Below the pieces are notes generated by a model. It was not told the DNA's origin. It was given only the letters and a program-made list of their open reading frames with translations, and searched no databases. A stretch of DNA of 64,000 bases, taken from PALSA-1006 sp041660815. GTDB lineage: Bacteria; Pseudomonadota; Gammaproteobacteria; Burkholderiales; Gallionellaceae. This document shows, piece after piece, positions 48,256 through 55,939 of this stretch. Numbering within the stretch: position 1 is the first letter of the stretch; each line of letters begins with the position of its first letter. The position numbers and the translations under genes are program-made. Location: positions 62,001 through 126,000 of the forward strand of contig JBAZVN010000010.1 in assembly GCA_041660815.1 (NCBI GenBank), read 5' to 3'.

Positions 48256-48561
48256 ATGAAAAGTAAAATCCTTGATGCGGTACACCAAACTGCCACCGGA
48301 TTGCATAAATCCGGCACGATCACAGATGTGACGATGCGTGAATTCGACAAGCTCTGTCTTCGGCCCGTGCATGTCTTGCAGCCAGCGCAAATTAAAAAAT
48401 TGCGCGAGAAGGCCAAGATCAGCCAAGCCGTATTTGCCGCATATCTGAATACCAGTGTATCAACCGTGCAGAAGTGGGAGATCGGCGAGAAAAAACCAAG
48501 CGGCATCGCGGTCAAGTTGCTGAACATCGTGGAGCGTAATGGCTTGGATGTTTTGGTTTAG
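48256..48561 (+). CDS. HTH XRE-type regulator, HigA/NadS antitoxin-like, without toxin
   Basis: A 101-residue protein with a C-terminal helix-turn-helix: QIKKLREKAKISQAVFAAYL followed by STVQKWEIGEKKPSG. The N-terminal extension (REFDKLCLRPVHVLQPAQI) is that of HigA/NadS antitoxins, normally preceded by a RelE/HigB toxin gene. Here the preceding gene is dinD and no toxin is found on either side. It may be an orphan antitoxin or a regulator of dinD. AAGGAG is upstream of the ATG. Confidence 0.85.
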   Translation: MKSKILDAVHQTATGLHKSGTITDVTMREFDKLCLRPVHVLQPAQIKKLREKAKISQAVFAAYLNTSVSTVQKWEIGEKKPSGIAVKLLNIVERNGLDVLV

Positions 48562-48564
48562 CCG

Positions 48565-48762
48565 ATGTCGACGATACCAACAGAGACAGTCACCACAGAA
48601 AATCGCTCCATTGCGGGGGATGCAAAGTTGAGTACGCCTGTGCGTTCTGGTGACACAGAGTCTTTTCTAGCTGCCATAGCGGGAACTTTGAGCGAGGATT
48701 TTCCGAATGAAATTACGGACGATGATCTTGGTACAGACGTTCCGCGTTACGAGTGGGGCTGA
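48565..48762 (+). CDS. Small acidic hypothetical protein
   Basis: A 65-residue acidic protein starting three bases after the regulator stop. It is Ser/Thr-rich at the N-terminus and ends ITDDDLGTDVPRYEWG. No domain recognised. The tight spacing suggests translation from the regulator transcript, but the ribosome site is poor. Could be an antitoxin-like or orphan small protein. Confidence 0.4.
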   Translation: MSTIPTETVTTENRSIAGDAKLSTPVRSGDTESFLAAIAGTLSEDFPNEITDDDLGTDVPRYEWG

Positions 48763-48791
48763 GTAATAGTACTTTTTTCCATGAGGCTGAA

Positions 48792-48965
48792 ATGATTCCT
48801 GCAACTCTTAACATTACAGCGGTGGCGCAGGCTCGCGATTATGCATTGCGTCTGTCTTTTGACGACGGCACGGTGCAGACTGTGGCTTTCAAGCCATTCC
48901 TGTCGCTGTCGCGTCATCCCGATATTCGGATTAAAGGGGCCAGGCTCGAAATATTTCCCAGCTAA
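48792..48965 (+). pseudogene. DUF2442 protein, shortened
   Basis: A 57-residue frame with GAGG before the ATG. The start fits DUF2442: ALRLSFDDGTVQTVAFKPFL then SRHPDIR. Family members continue for another 25-35 residues with a Trp- and Asp-rich motif (W-x-D-Y-D-L-x-F-P) that is absent; the frame instead ends at EIFPS. The AT-rich DNA after it does not restore the motif in any frame. It is likely a truncated gene. Often such genes sit near toxin-antitoxin modules. Confidence 0.5.
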
Positions 48966-49050
48966 TGTAAAATTAAACACGTTTGGCTCAAATTGTTTCT
49001 GTATGTGGCTTTCAACCTCATTGATCATTGAATCGAAAGGAGAATAGATC

Positions 49051-49497
49051 ATGACTACAGGCACTATCCGTCTTCATCGCGTACTCCGGGCAAAACCGGA
49101 ACGCATCTATAAAGCCTTCCTGAATGCGGAGGCAATGGCAAAGTGGCTTCCACCCTATGGCTTTACCTGCAAGGTTCATCACATGGATGCCAAGGTCGGC
49201 GGCACTTTCAGGATGTCGTTCACCAACTTCACGTCAGGCAACGGCCACTCGTTTGGCGGCCAATATCTTGAACTCGTGCCTTTTAAAACGATTTGTTATT
49301 CGGACAAATTCGACGATCCGAACCTGCCCGGAGAAATGAAGACGACGGTGACGCTAACGCAGGTGTCGTGCGGAACCGAGATCGCTATCGTGCAAGAAGG
49401 GTTGCCCGAAGTGATTCCGCTCGAAATGTGCTATCTCGGCTGGCAAGAGTCGCTCGCACAACTCGCGAACCTCGTTGAGCCGGAGATCCCGGATTGA
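49051..49497 (+). CDS. SRPBCC/AHSA1-family protein
   Basis: A 148-residue START-like protein. Markers are HRVLRAKPERIYKAFLNAEAM, AKWLPPYGFTCKVHHMD and VGGTFRMSFTNFTSG, then the C-terminal helix GWQESLAQLANLVEPEI. This fits the activator of Hsp90 ATPase 1-like (AHSA1) group of hydrophobic-cavity proteins. GAAAGGAG precedes the ATG. Ligand unknown. It stands as a single gene. Confidence 0.88.
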   Translation: MTTGTIRLHRVLRAKPERIYKAFLNAEAMAKWLPPYGFTCKVHHMDAKVGGTFRMSFTNFTSGNGHSFGGQYLELVPFKTICYSDKFDDPNLPGEMKTTVTLTQVSCGTEIAIVQEGLPEVIPLEMCYLGWQESLAQLANLVEPEIPD

Positions 49498-49733
49498 CGC
49501 TGTTAAGAAATTGAGCCGGAGCCAATGGAATCGGCATTGCAGTATTTTTTTACACATCGCCCGCAAGGGCGATGTTCATTTCTGAGACGGGAAAATCGCC
49601 CCGTAATGCCAGTGTTGAATTGCCCCCGATGGGGAAAGGGTTGAACGATTGCCTGCAAAGGCGCAAAGTGCAACGTCTGTGGTTGGCTTGAGCGGTTCCT
49701 TTTAACCTGATCCACTTCAATTGGAGGCTCATC
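49498..49733. other. Intergenic stretch with a stem-loop
   Basis: 236 bp without a gene. It holds a 9-bp perfect stem ACATCGCCC/GGGCGATGT with a GCAA loop at 49554-49575. A T-run lies before rather than after the stem, so it is not a standard terminator for the upstream gene. Nothing else was recognised. Confidence 0.5.
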
Positions 49734-50120
49734 ATGTATTCACCTGTCACTATCCCTTTTGGGGCGAAGATGCTTTTTAATACGGCCACGATCAAACCCG
49801 GTGTGGCTTTCGAAGATGTCGAGGTGGCGCTGGCCGAGATGTGCAATGTGGTGAAGGACACTTACGGCGGCGACAAGGGCGGCTTCATTGCCGGCCAGGT
49901 TTATGAATTCTCCGGTTTCGTTTCGGACGAGGGCTCGTTGAGCGATTCGAGGTCGGCGGAAAAACATATTGCGATCGTGACTTACTGGAAATCTTTCGAT
50001 GAGCATGAGCGGTCGCACGCGGACAAGGCATTCAAGGATAAATTCGCGGCCTTGGCCAAGTTGTGTGTCGAGAGCAAGGAATTGGGTTACGACATGCTCT
50101 GGCAGGGGGCGCTGGAATAG
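49734..50120 (+). CDS. Small conserved protein, possible dimeric alpha-beta barrel (monooxygenase-like)
   Basis: A 128-residue cytoplasmic protein. VALAEMCNVVKDTYGG and IAIVTYWKSFDEHERSHADKAF resemble the helix and strand pattern of antibiotic-biosynthesis-monooxygenase or stress-response alpha-beta barrels, where a Trp-x-Ser-x-Asp/Glu-x-His run is common. No catalytic residue can be assigned. TTGGAGG precedes the ATG. The family placement is tentative. Confidence 0.6.
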   Translation: MYSPVTIPFGAKMLFNTATIKPGVAFEDVEVALAEMCNVVKDTYGGDKGGFIAGQVYEFSGFVSDEGSLSDSRSAEKHIAIVTYWKSFDEHERSHADKAFKDKFAALAKLCVESKELGYDMLWQGALE

Positions 50121-50192
50121 GTGATTCAAGGGGCTAGGGTAAGAGGAAGCAACCCCACTTCATCCCTGAGGAAAGAAAGGCAGTGAAACCGC

Positions 50193-50852
50193 ATGACTGA
50201 ATCTGCTTGGCGCGACATTGTATGGCTGACATTTTGTTGGATCGGCTACTTCGTCCTGCATTCTGCCTTGGCGTCGTTAGTGGTAAAGCGTCGCATTGCC
50301 ACAGCCTGGCCAAGCTTAATGCCGTATTATCGTATTATATTCAATATGTTGGCGTTGCTCCTGATACTGCCGATAGTATGGCTCACGTATCACGATTCTG
50401 CGACTATGGTGTGGCGCTGGCAGGAAAGTGCCGCATGGCTAGCAAATGGGCTGGCGCTGGCTGCGATCATTGGCTTTTGGCTGAGTCTAAAGAGCTACGA
50501 TATGCAGGAATTCCTTGGCCTGCGCCAGTTGCAGTTCCACGTCCGGAAGGTCGAGGATCAGGAGTGCTTCCATCTTTCCCCGTTTCACCGCTTCGTGCGT
50601 CACCCTTGGTATTTCTTCGGCCTGGTCCTGATTTGGACGCGCGATATGAGTGTGACGACGCTGTTATCCAGCGTGTTCATTACGCTCTACTTCATTGTCG
50701 GATCGAGGCTGGAGGAGAAGAAATTGCTGGTCTATCACGGGGACACTTACCGCCGCTATATGCAGCGCGTTCCCGGCTTGCTGCCGCTGCCCTGGAAATC
50801 CATTACGGAGGCTGAGGCTGAGGTGCTGCTGACGAAAAATAAATGCTTATAA
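50193..50852 (+). CDS. ICMT/NnrU-like integral membrane protein
   Basis: A 219-residue membrane protein with about five hydrophobic segments. The motif FHRFVRHPWYFFGLVLIW and the later EEKKLLVYHGDTYRRYMQRV match the isoprenylcysteine methyltransferase/phospholipid methyltransferase C-terminal signature (RHPxY ... EE ... Y-x-x-Y). Such proteins are often annotated NnrU or methyltransferase family; the acceptor is unknown. GAGGAAAGAAAGGCAG is upstream. Confidence 0.8.
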   Translation: MTESAWRDIVWLTFCWIGYFVLHSALASLVVKRRIATAWPSLMPYYRIIFNMLALLLILPIVWLTYHDSATMVWRWQESAAWLANGLALAAIIGFWLSLKSYDMQEFLGLRQLQFHVRKVEDQECFHLSPFHRFVRHPWYFFGLVLIWTRDMSVTTLLSSVFITLYFIVGSRLEEKKLLVYHGDTYRRYMQRVPGLLPLPWKSITEAEAEVLLTKNKCL

Positions 50853-51017
50853 ATCATATAGATGAGATTGTCGCGGGGATAGCTGAACTTGGATAGCAGC
50901 GGTTTTGGATAGTGAATAGGGGAAACAATAAAACGCTCTTCTGCAAGCAATAAACCGCCCTGCGATTTATTTTGTTAAAGTGGCTCGGTCCACCCCATTT
51001 AATCAGGAGCGCTAACG

Positions 51018-51296
51018 ATGAATGATATTTCTGTTGAATCAGGTAACAAGCGCAATATCTGGATGCGCGCATTGTTTATGTTGTTGATGGGCTTTGTGTT
51101 GCATGTTTGCGGAACGGTGCTGTTCGTTGTGACCGTCATCCAGTTCGTGATCGTGCTGTTGAACGACACCCCCAACACTCAACTTGTTTTATTTGGCCGC
51201 GGTATGGGAATATATTTTCGGCAGATCGTCGATTTCCTGACTTTCGCAACGGAAGAGATGCCATTTCCTTTCAAAGAATGGCCTGCGGGCGAGTGA
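51018..51296 (+). CDS. DUF4389 membrane protein
   Basis: A 92-residue protein with one strong hydrophobic segment (LFMLLMGFVLHVCGTVLFVV through QFVIVLL) and the DUF4389 tail LFGRGMGIYFRQIVDFLTFATEEMPFPF. Function unknown. CAGGAG precedes the ATG by eight bases. Confidence 0.85.
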   Translation: MNDISVESGNKRNIWMRALFMLLMGFVLHVCGTVLFVVTVIQFVIVLLNDTPNTQLVLFGRGMGIYFRQIVDFLTFATEEMPFPFKEWPAGE

Positions 51297-51342
51297 GCAC
51301 TGGGGCGTTCACAATTATTCCTATCCTGTCGCGGAGGTTTAT

Positions 51343-52095
51343 ATGGCACGACTTATATTGCATATATTGTTCGCTTTTGCACTGGCCTGCGTCAGTGTGC
51401 CGGTCTTTTCTGATTCTCCAACCCAGACTAGAAAGTCAGCTAAACCCGTGAACGAATTCAATCCCAAGCAACTGGTGTTCGAAAGGCAGCTGGTCGTGTT
51501 CGAAGGCAAGGATTGCGCATATTGCCGTCTGTTCAAGACGGAGGTTTTGGATCACTGGAAGTCCACGGTGGCGATCTCGCGTACCTTGAGCAGCGTACCC
51601 CCGCAGGGTTGGACGCTGGCGCAGCCCATGTTTGCGACGCCGACCATCGTGCTGTTCGAGAAGGGCAAGGAGGTGTCGCGTTACACCGGCTATAACGGCG
51701 AGAAGACGCGTTTCTGGCAATGGCTGGGCTATCAGTTGCTGACGCCTGCGCAGCAGAAGATCGCTTTTGAGCAGGGAACTGAGCGGGCTTTCACCGGTTC
51801 CAATCTGGACGAGAAACGCGCGGGCGCATTCGTCGATCCGCTCACCGGCGCGGCGTTGTTTCGCAGTGACACCAAGTTCGAGAGCGGCACCGGGTGGCCG
51901 AGTTTCTTCAATCCCTTGCCGGGCGCTATCACGCTGCATGAGGACAACAGCCTCGGCATGCGCCGGGTGGAGGTGCGCAGTGCCAGTTCCGGTATTCATC
52001 TCGGGCATGTGTTCGATGACGGCCCGCCGCCTACCCGTAAGCGTTATTGCATCAACGGCAATGTGTTGAAGTTCGTGCCCGACGCGGAGCGCTAG
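51343..52095 (+). CDS. Exported thioredoxin-like / peptide methionine-(R)-sulfoxide reductase (MsrB) fusion
   Basis: A 250-residue exported fusion. A signal peptide (about 1-23) precedes a thioredoxin-like domain (about 40-135) with the redox motif KDCAYCRLF and cis-Pro in MFATPTIVLFE. An MsrB domain follows (about 145-248): FESGTGWPSFFNPL, GIHLGHVFDDGPPPT and RYCINGNVLKF, the last with the catalytic Cys. The zinc CxxC pairs of many MsrBs are missing. The fusion would repair oxidised methionines in the periplasm with its own reducing partner, reminiscent of PilB/MsrAB logic. Confidence 0.9.
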   Translation: MARLILHILFAFALACVSVPVFSDSPTQTRKSAKPVNEFNPKQLVFERQLVVFEGKDCAYCRLFKTEVLDHWKSTVAISRTLSSVPPQGWTLAQPMFATPTIVLFEKGKEVSRYTGYNGEKTRFWQWLGYQLLTPAQQKIAFEQGTERAFTGSNLDEKRAGAFVDPLTGAALFRSDTKFESGTGWPSFFNPLPGAITLHEDNSLGMRRVEVRSASSGIHLGHVFDDGPPPTRKRYCINGNVLKFVPDAER

Positions 52096-52174
52096 ATAAA
52101 CGTGCCAGCTGATCCGCATAGTTACATTAAGGCCAGATAGCAGTATGCATAAAGTGGGGTGATGCCTTTCCTCC

Positions 52175-53743
52175 TTACTTCTTTTTTCGGCTTTCACTCG
52201 GTTCGGCTTTCCGAGAGTCTTGCACCATCAGTAACAACTGTCCGCCTTGCAAGGTCTGCGGATCTCCGCTGGATAGATGGCTTTGGGCGACCAGTAGGTT
52301 ATAGGTCATGCCGTCTTCACGACCCAGAATTTTGGTGATGTCGATGACGCCAGAAGATTCTTCATCGTTGGTAAGAGAGGCATCCACACCTATGTCGCCG
52401 AATAGGGTGACATCGAAGCTGGCCAGTTTGACCATTGATCCGTCGGCGGGGTTGTACTTCCATATTTTGCCATTGTGCTGGTTGTCGCCGACGTCTTCTT
52501 GCAGAATGAGAGTGCCGTCTGCGTTAACGGTCATGTTGTCCAGCATCTGGTAGTCGCCTTTGGTATTGCTGCCATCCAATAACATTTCGAGGGTGCCGCC
52601 AAGCTCCGGTTTAGAGGAGTTGACGAAGTTGAGTGCCCACAGGCGCGAACGTCCGATCTGTCCGGGTTTGATGTCCGTGTTGCGGTCGCTATCTTTGCCT
52701 GCATCCATCTGGTCGGTGGTGACGAAGAAGTAGCGGTTGCGATCTTTTGTGTCCCAAGCGCCATCTTCCGGACGCAGGAATTTGGTGCTGACCGAATTGC
52801 TCGCATCTGCTCCGGCAAGTAGCTTGAAGTTGCCGGAATAGTTTCCTTTGGCGTTGAGGGTAAGGCCGAGCCCGGCATCGATGGCGCGTGTCTCCGGCAA
52901 TCCGCCATGCACCGCGATGCGGTAGAGAGTGCCGCCTATCAGTCCGGATTTTTCAATATCGTTGCCTGTCTTGCGCTTTTTTCCGACGTAGACATAAACG
53001 CCATTGCTGCCGCCATCCGCATTGCCGATCACCACTGTCTTGTCGCCGGAGTAGGGATTGGCCAGTAAGTTTTCCCAAGCGCCGTTCGCGCCGATTGTCC
53101 AAGGCAAGACGTAAGAGAACCCTTTTTGCGGTCCAGTGACCATATGTGCCAGTCCGCGCTGGTAGGTGGGGGCATCTTCTTCGCCGTTCAGATAGATGCG
53201 ATGCCGGGTACCTTTGCCTGATGCCTTGTTGAAGAAGGCGCTAGTGGCGGCGAGATCCGCCGAGCAGAAGCGGGCGAATGAATTCGTTTGGCCTAATGGA
53301 CCATTTTCCGGGACTGCGAGCCATGCGCCAGTGGCGGCATCTTGCTGATAGATGTTTTTCATTAGATCGCTGCCCGAGATGACTTTTAGGCTGCGTTTTT
53401 CGAATACCCATGCCGAGATGAAAGCGCCTTTGCCCCCGTGCGTGCGTTTGATTCCGAGCGGGATGTTTGTGCCCTTTTCGGTAGGAATTTCGTGGTTCAT
53501 CAGCACGGTAAATGTGCCGTTATTATTGTCGTATGCCCCAAGGCCATCGGGGATGCCTGTCATTGTGTAGCCGTTGACGCTGTCGCCTGCAGTGAGGATA
53601 GCGGTAAATCCGATGCCGGGTGCGATAGCTTGCAGATAGGGTGTTTTGGAACTGCTCGATCCATGGTCGGCAGCTTGGGCGTTCATCGTTACAAGCGCTA
53701 AAGCACCCAAGACAAATGCCGCACTACGATTTTTCGAGTACAT
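52175..53743 (-). CDS. DUF839/PhoX-like exported protein
   Basis: A 522-residue protein with a Sec signal peptide (AFVLGALALVTMNAQA). The body is beta-propeller-like with GDSVNGYTMTGIPDGLGAYD, TVLMNHEIP and IGNADGGSNGVYVYVGKK, as in the DUF839 (PhoX phosphatase-related) family. PhoX enzymes use calcium and iron; the specific metal residues cannot all be confirmed, so phosphatase activity is inferred. It stands alone, convergent with the MsrB gene. Confidence 0.72.
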   Translation of the reverse strand: MYSKNRSAAFVLGALALVTMNAQAADHGSSSSKTPYLQAIAPGIGFTAILTAGDSVNGYTMTGIPDGLGAYDNNNGTFTVLMNHEIPTEKGTNIPLGIKRTHGGKGAFISAWVFEKRSLKVISGSDLMKNIYQQDAATGAWLAVPENGPLGQTNSFARFCSADLAATSAFFNKASGKGTRHRIYLNGEEDAPTYQRGLAHMVTGPQKGFSYVLPWTIGANGAWENLLANPYSGDKTVVIGNADGGSNGVYVYVGKKRKTGNDIEKSGLIGGTLYRIAVHGGLPETRAIDAGLGLTLNAKGNYSGNFKLLAGADASNSVSTKFLRPEDGAWDTKDRNRYFFVTTDQMDAGKDSDRNTDIKPGQIGRSRLWALNFVNSSKPELGGTLEMLLDGSNTKGDYQMLDNMTVNADGTLILQEDVGDNQHNGKIWKYNPADGSMVKLASFDVTLFGDIGVDASLTNDEESSGVIDITKILGREDGMTYNLLVAQSHLSSGDPQTLQGGQLLLMVQDSRKAEPSESRKKK

Positions 53744-53921
53744 ATATGAAACTCCTTGCTTTGAAATGGCGTCGTTATATTCGACAATAATTTAGAACAG
53801 TTTACGCGGCAAAGATGACAGCACCATGTCGGAGTGGAAATGCGAATATTTTAGTTGAAATATTTGTTTCTTATTTCTCAGCTAAAATTCGGCCATCGTA
53901 AAATCTCATGAAGGTGCAACT

Positions 53922-54278
53922 ATGAATCTGGCTGAATTGTTTCGTCACGCGACTGATCTGAAAACACTTGCTGCGGGACAGTTTTTGTTCAAGGAAGGTG
54001 ATTCGGGTGATCTGATGTATGTCCTGATGACGGGAGTTGCGGAGATACAAGTTCACGGTCGAGTGATGGAGCGTGCCGAGGCAGGCGCTATTCTGGGTGA
54101 GATGGCGATGATAGACGATGCGCCGCGCTCGGCGGCCGTCGTGGCTCAGAGCGATTGCACGCTGTTGCCCATTGGGCGGGAGCGCTTCCAGTTCCTTATC
54201 CAGCAGACACCGAACTTTGCATTGCATGTAATGCGCGTGATGGCGGGTCGATTACGGGCGACCGACGCGATCTTGTAA
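53922..54278 (+). CDS. Stand-alone cyclic nucleotide-binding domain protein
   Basis: A 118-residue protein made of a single CRP-type cyclic nucleotide-binding domain: QFLFKEGDSGDLMYVLMTG, then the phosphate-binding cassette AGAILGEMAMIDDAPRSAAVV with the conserved Glu and Arg. There is no DNA-binding domain. It may be a small cAMP/cGMP-responsive adaptor. A class III cyclase gene lies 2 kb downstream (55940), a possible source of ligand. A remnant follows at 54294. Confidence 0.88.
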   Translation: MNLAELFRHATDLKTLAAGQFLFKEGDSGDLMYVLMTGVAEIQVHGRVMERAEAGAILGEMAMIDDAPRSAAVVAQSDCTLLPIGRERFQFLIQQTPNFALHVMRVMAGRLRATDAIL

Positions 54279-54293
54279 TTCGGTGAAGTAAAC

Positions 54294-54464
54294 CTCCAGC
54301 TATGCCGGGGGATCGTTACTGAGATCTATGGCTGCATCGAGCTTGTTCCGCAGTATTTCTTGAGGCATCACTGGTGCCCCCCCCCGCACCCCGAGCAGTT
54401 CTACGGTTTCATCGGCCTGTTGCTCGGCACGCTGCTCGCCATCGCATTCCTCCCCACGTGTTAA
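54294..54464 (+). pseudogene. Possible membrane-protein remnant with a 9-C tract
   Basis: Downstream of the CNB gene a frame reads GCIELVPQYFLRHHW up to a run of nine C (54377-54385). Dropping one C joins it to HPEQFYGFIGLLLGTLLAIA and a stop at 54464. The pattern HPEQFYGFIG recalls small unnamed membrane proteins. The frame is broken at the C-run, so this is either a decayed gene or a slip-prone one. Weak evidence. Confidence 0.3.
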
Positions 54465-54620
54465 GAGTAACAATCGGGAACAAACTGCGGGATAATAGCC
54501 GGGGATTGACCACGGTTTTTTAGCCCTCAACCTTTTGCGGCTTTGGCATATGAGGCAGGATCGATATCCTCTTCGCCTGTTTTTTCAGCGTATAGATTAT
54601 GAGTGTTTTTTGGAGACATA

Positions 54621-55181
54621 ATGAACAAATGTCAAATAGCGCGCAACATGCTTTTTGCTTTGACGGTATTTTCGATCGGCTCTGCCAGTGCAGTTGAACT
54701 TGATAGTCTGGTGATTACGGAGACGCTTGAAAGTGCCATGCCGCAAAATATTCCCGGTGAGAATGAGTCATCGGAATTAACGGAGCGTGCCGGCATACAG
54801 AATATTTTGCAGTACGCATTGAGCCATGAAGGTAAGCCCTACCGACGAGGCTCATCCAGCCCCGAAATCGGTTTTGACTGTAGCGGATTTGTGCGTCACG
54901 TATTTGAACAAATTGGCGGGCTTTCCTTGCCGCATAACGCGCAGGCCATCAGCAAAATTGGCACTCTGGTAAGCAAGGCGGAGCTGATTCCCGGGGATAT
55001 TGTATTTTTCCATCGTGCGAAAAAAGCCATCACTCATGTTGGAATTTACATGGGAGATAACCAATTTATTCATGCATCAAGCAGGCAGACAGGGCGCGTT
55101 ATGGTCTCCAATCTTTCGGATCGATATTGGGTTAAACATTATTCCTTGGCGCGCCGTCTGGAATTGCGGGATATACGATGA
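54621..55181 (+). CDS. NlpC/P60 peptidoglycan endopeptidase
   Basis: A 186-residue exported cysteine peptidase. After a signal peptide (LFALTVFSIGSASA) comes an NlpC/P60 domain: GFDCSGFVRHVFEQIGG (catalytic Cys), AITHVGIYMGDNQFIHAS (catalytic His and the third polar residue). It should cut the D-Glu-meso-DAP bond of stem peptides. The ATG at 54621 has TGGAGA upstream and is preferred to one 18 bases earlier. It overlaps the next gene by four bases. Confidence 0.92.
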   Translation: MNKCQIARNMLFALTVFSIGSASAVELDSLVITETLESAMPQNIPGENESSELTERAGIQNILQYALSHEGKPYRRGSSSPEIGFDCSGFVRHVFEQIGGLSLPHNAQAISKIGTLVSKAELIPGDIVFFHRAKKAITHVGIYMGDNQFIHASSRQTGRVMVSNLSDRYWVKHYSLARRLELRDIR

Positions 55182-55372
55182 AATATAAACATTTTAAAGG
55201 CGGCATTTACGAAGTCATTTGCGAGGCCAAGCTTGAATCAGATCCCACCATGATGATGGTTATATACAAATCCGCTGACGGCGCAATTTGGGCAAGACCC
55301 CGCGCTATATTCTTTGAATGTGTCGAGCACGAAGGCAAGACCGTGCAGCGGTTTTCACCTATTGATGGTTAA
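55178..55372 (+). CDS. DUF1653 protein
   Basis: A 64-residue protein matching DUF1653: YKHFKGGIYEVICEAKLE, IYKSADGAIWARPRAIFFE and VQRFSPI. Function unknown. It overlaps the NlpC/P60 gene by four bases (ATGA) and is followed six bases later by the DUF3301 gene, so all share a transcript. Confidence 0.88.
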   Translation: MKYKHFKGGIYEVICEAKLESDPTMMMVIYKSADGAIWARPRAIFFECVEHEGKTVQRFSPIDG

Positions 55373-55378
55373 ATAAAT

Positions 55379-55696
55379 ATGGATTTTTTGAGTTTATCGG
55401 GCTTGATATTATCGGTGCTGCTTGGCTGGTTCTGGCTTAATAGTATTAGTATTTTGGAGATTGCCCGAAATGCGGCCAAGCAGACTTGTGCCAATGCCAA
55501 AGTGCAATTTTTGGATGATACGGTTGCCGGCGTTAGCCTGAAATTATCCCGGGATAAATTGGGCCGCAGGGTATTGCGGCGCACGTATCGATTTGAATTC
55601 AGCGAGACGGGAAATACGCGAATTGAGGGGCAGGTGGTCATGTCGGGTAATACAGTCGAATCGGTAACGATGGACCCCTACCTCATGCTGGAGTAG
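55379..55696 (+). CDS. DUF3301 membrane-anchored protein
   Basis: A 105-residue protein with an N-terminal TM helix (LSGLILSVLLGWFWLNSI) and the DUF3301 body: AKQTCANAKVQFLDDTVAGV and LRRTYRFEFSETGNTRIEG. The family is common in beta- and gammaproteobacteria, with no known function. Confidence 0.88.
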   Translation: MDFLSLSGLILSVLLGWFWLNSISILEIARNAAKQTCANAKVQFLDDTVAGVSLKLSRDKLGRRVLRRTYRFEFSETGNTRIEGQVVMSGNTVESVTMDPYLMLE

Positions 55697-55705
55697 TTGC
55701 CAAGA

Positions 55706-55933
55706 ATGAATACTTTTCTGTCTCGTATTTTTAACTGGTTAAAGCCACAGGATAATCTGCCGGTTGAAATTCAGCGTGCCCGGCAATTGATCAAGGCTAT
55801 TGATGCGGGTGGTATTCCGCTTGATCCGTCAAGGATTGTCAGAATTGCGCAAGACCTTGGGCTCGAAGTACCAAGAAATGCACGAATGGAAGTCACTATT
55901 GAGCGAATTCGCAGGGCCTTGAAACGCTGCTGA
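55706..55933 (+). CDS. Small hypothetical protein
   Basis: A 75-residue basic helical protein (NLPVEIQRARQLIKAIDAGG ... IERIRRALKRC). The ATG at 55706 is preferred; an in-frame TTG at 55697 follows the DUF3301 stop directly. No family named. It is the last gene of the NlpC-DUF1653-DUF3301 cluster, and its stop lies six bases from that of the convergent cyclase gene. Confidence 0.65.
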   Translation: MNTFLSRIFNWLKPQDNLPVEIQRARQLIKAIDAGGIPLDPSRIVRIAQDLGLEVPRNARMEVTIERIRRALKRC

Positions 55934-55939
55934 ACCGGG

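Noticed and set aside
49554..49575. Stem-loop as a terminator of the SRPBCC gene
   Set aside because: The stem is perfect but the T-run lies before it on this strand and there is none after it on either strand.
54300..54530. A minus-strand 76-codon frame after the CNB gene
   Set aside because: It is antisense to the remnant with the C-tract, starts without a ribosome site and has no recognisable domain.
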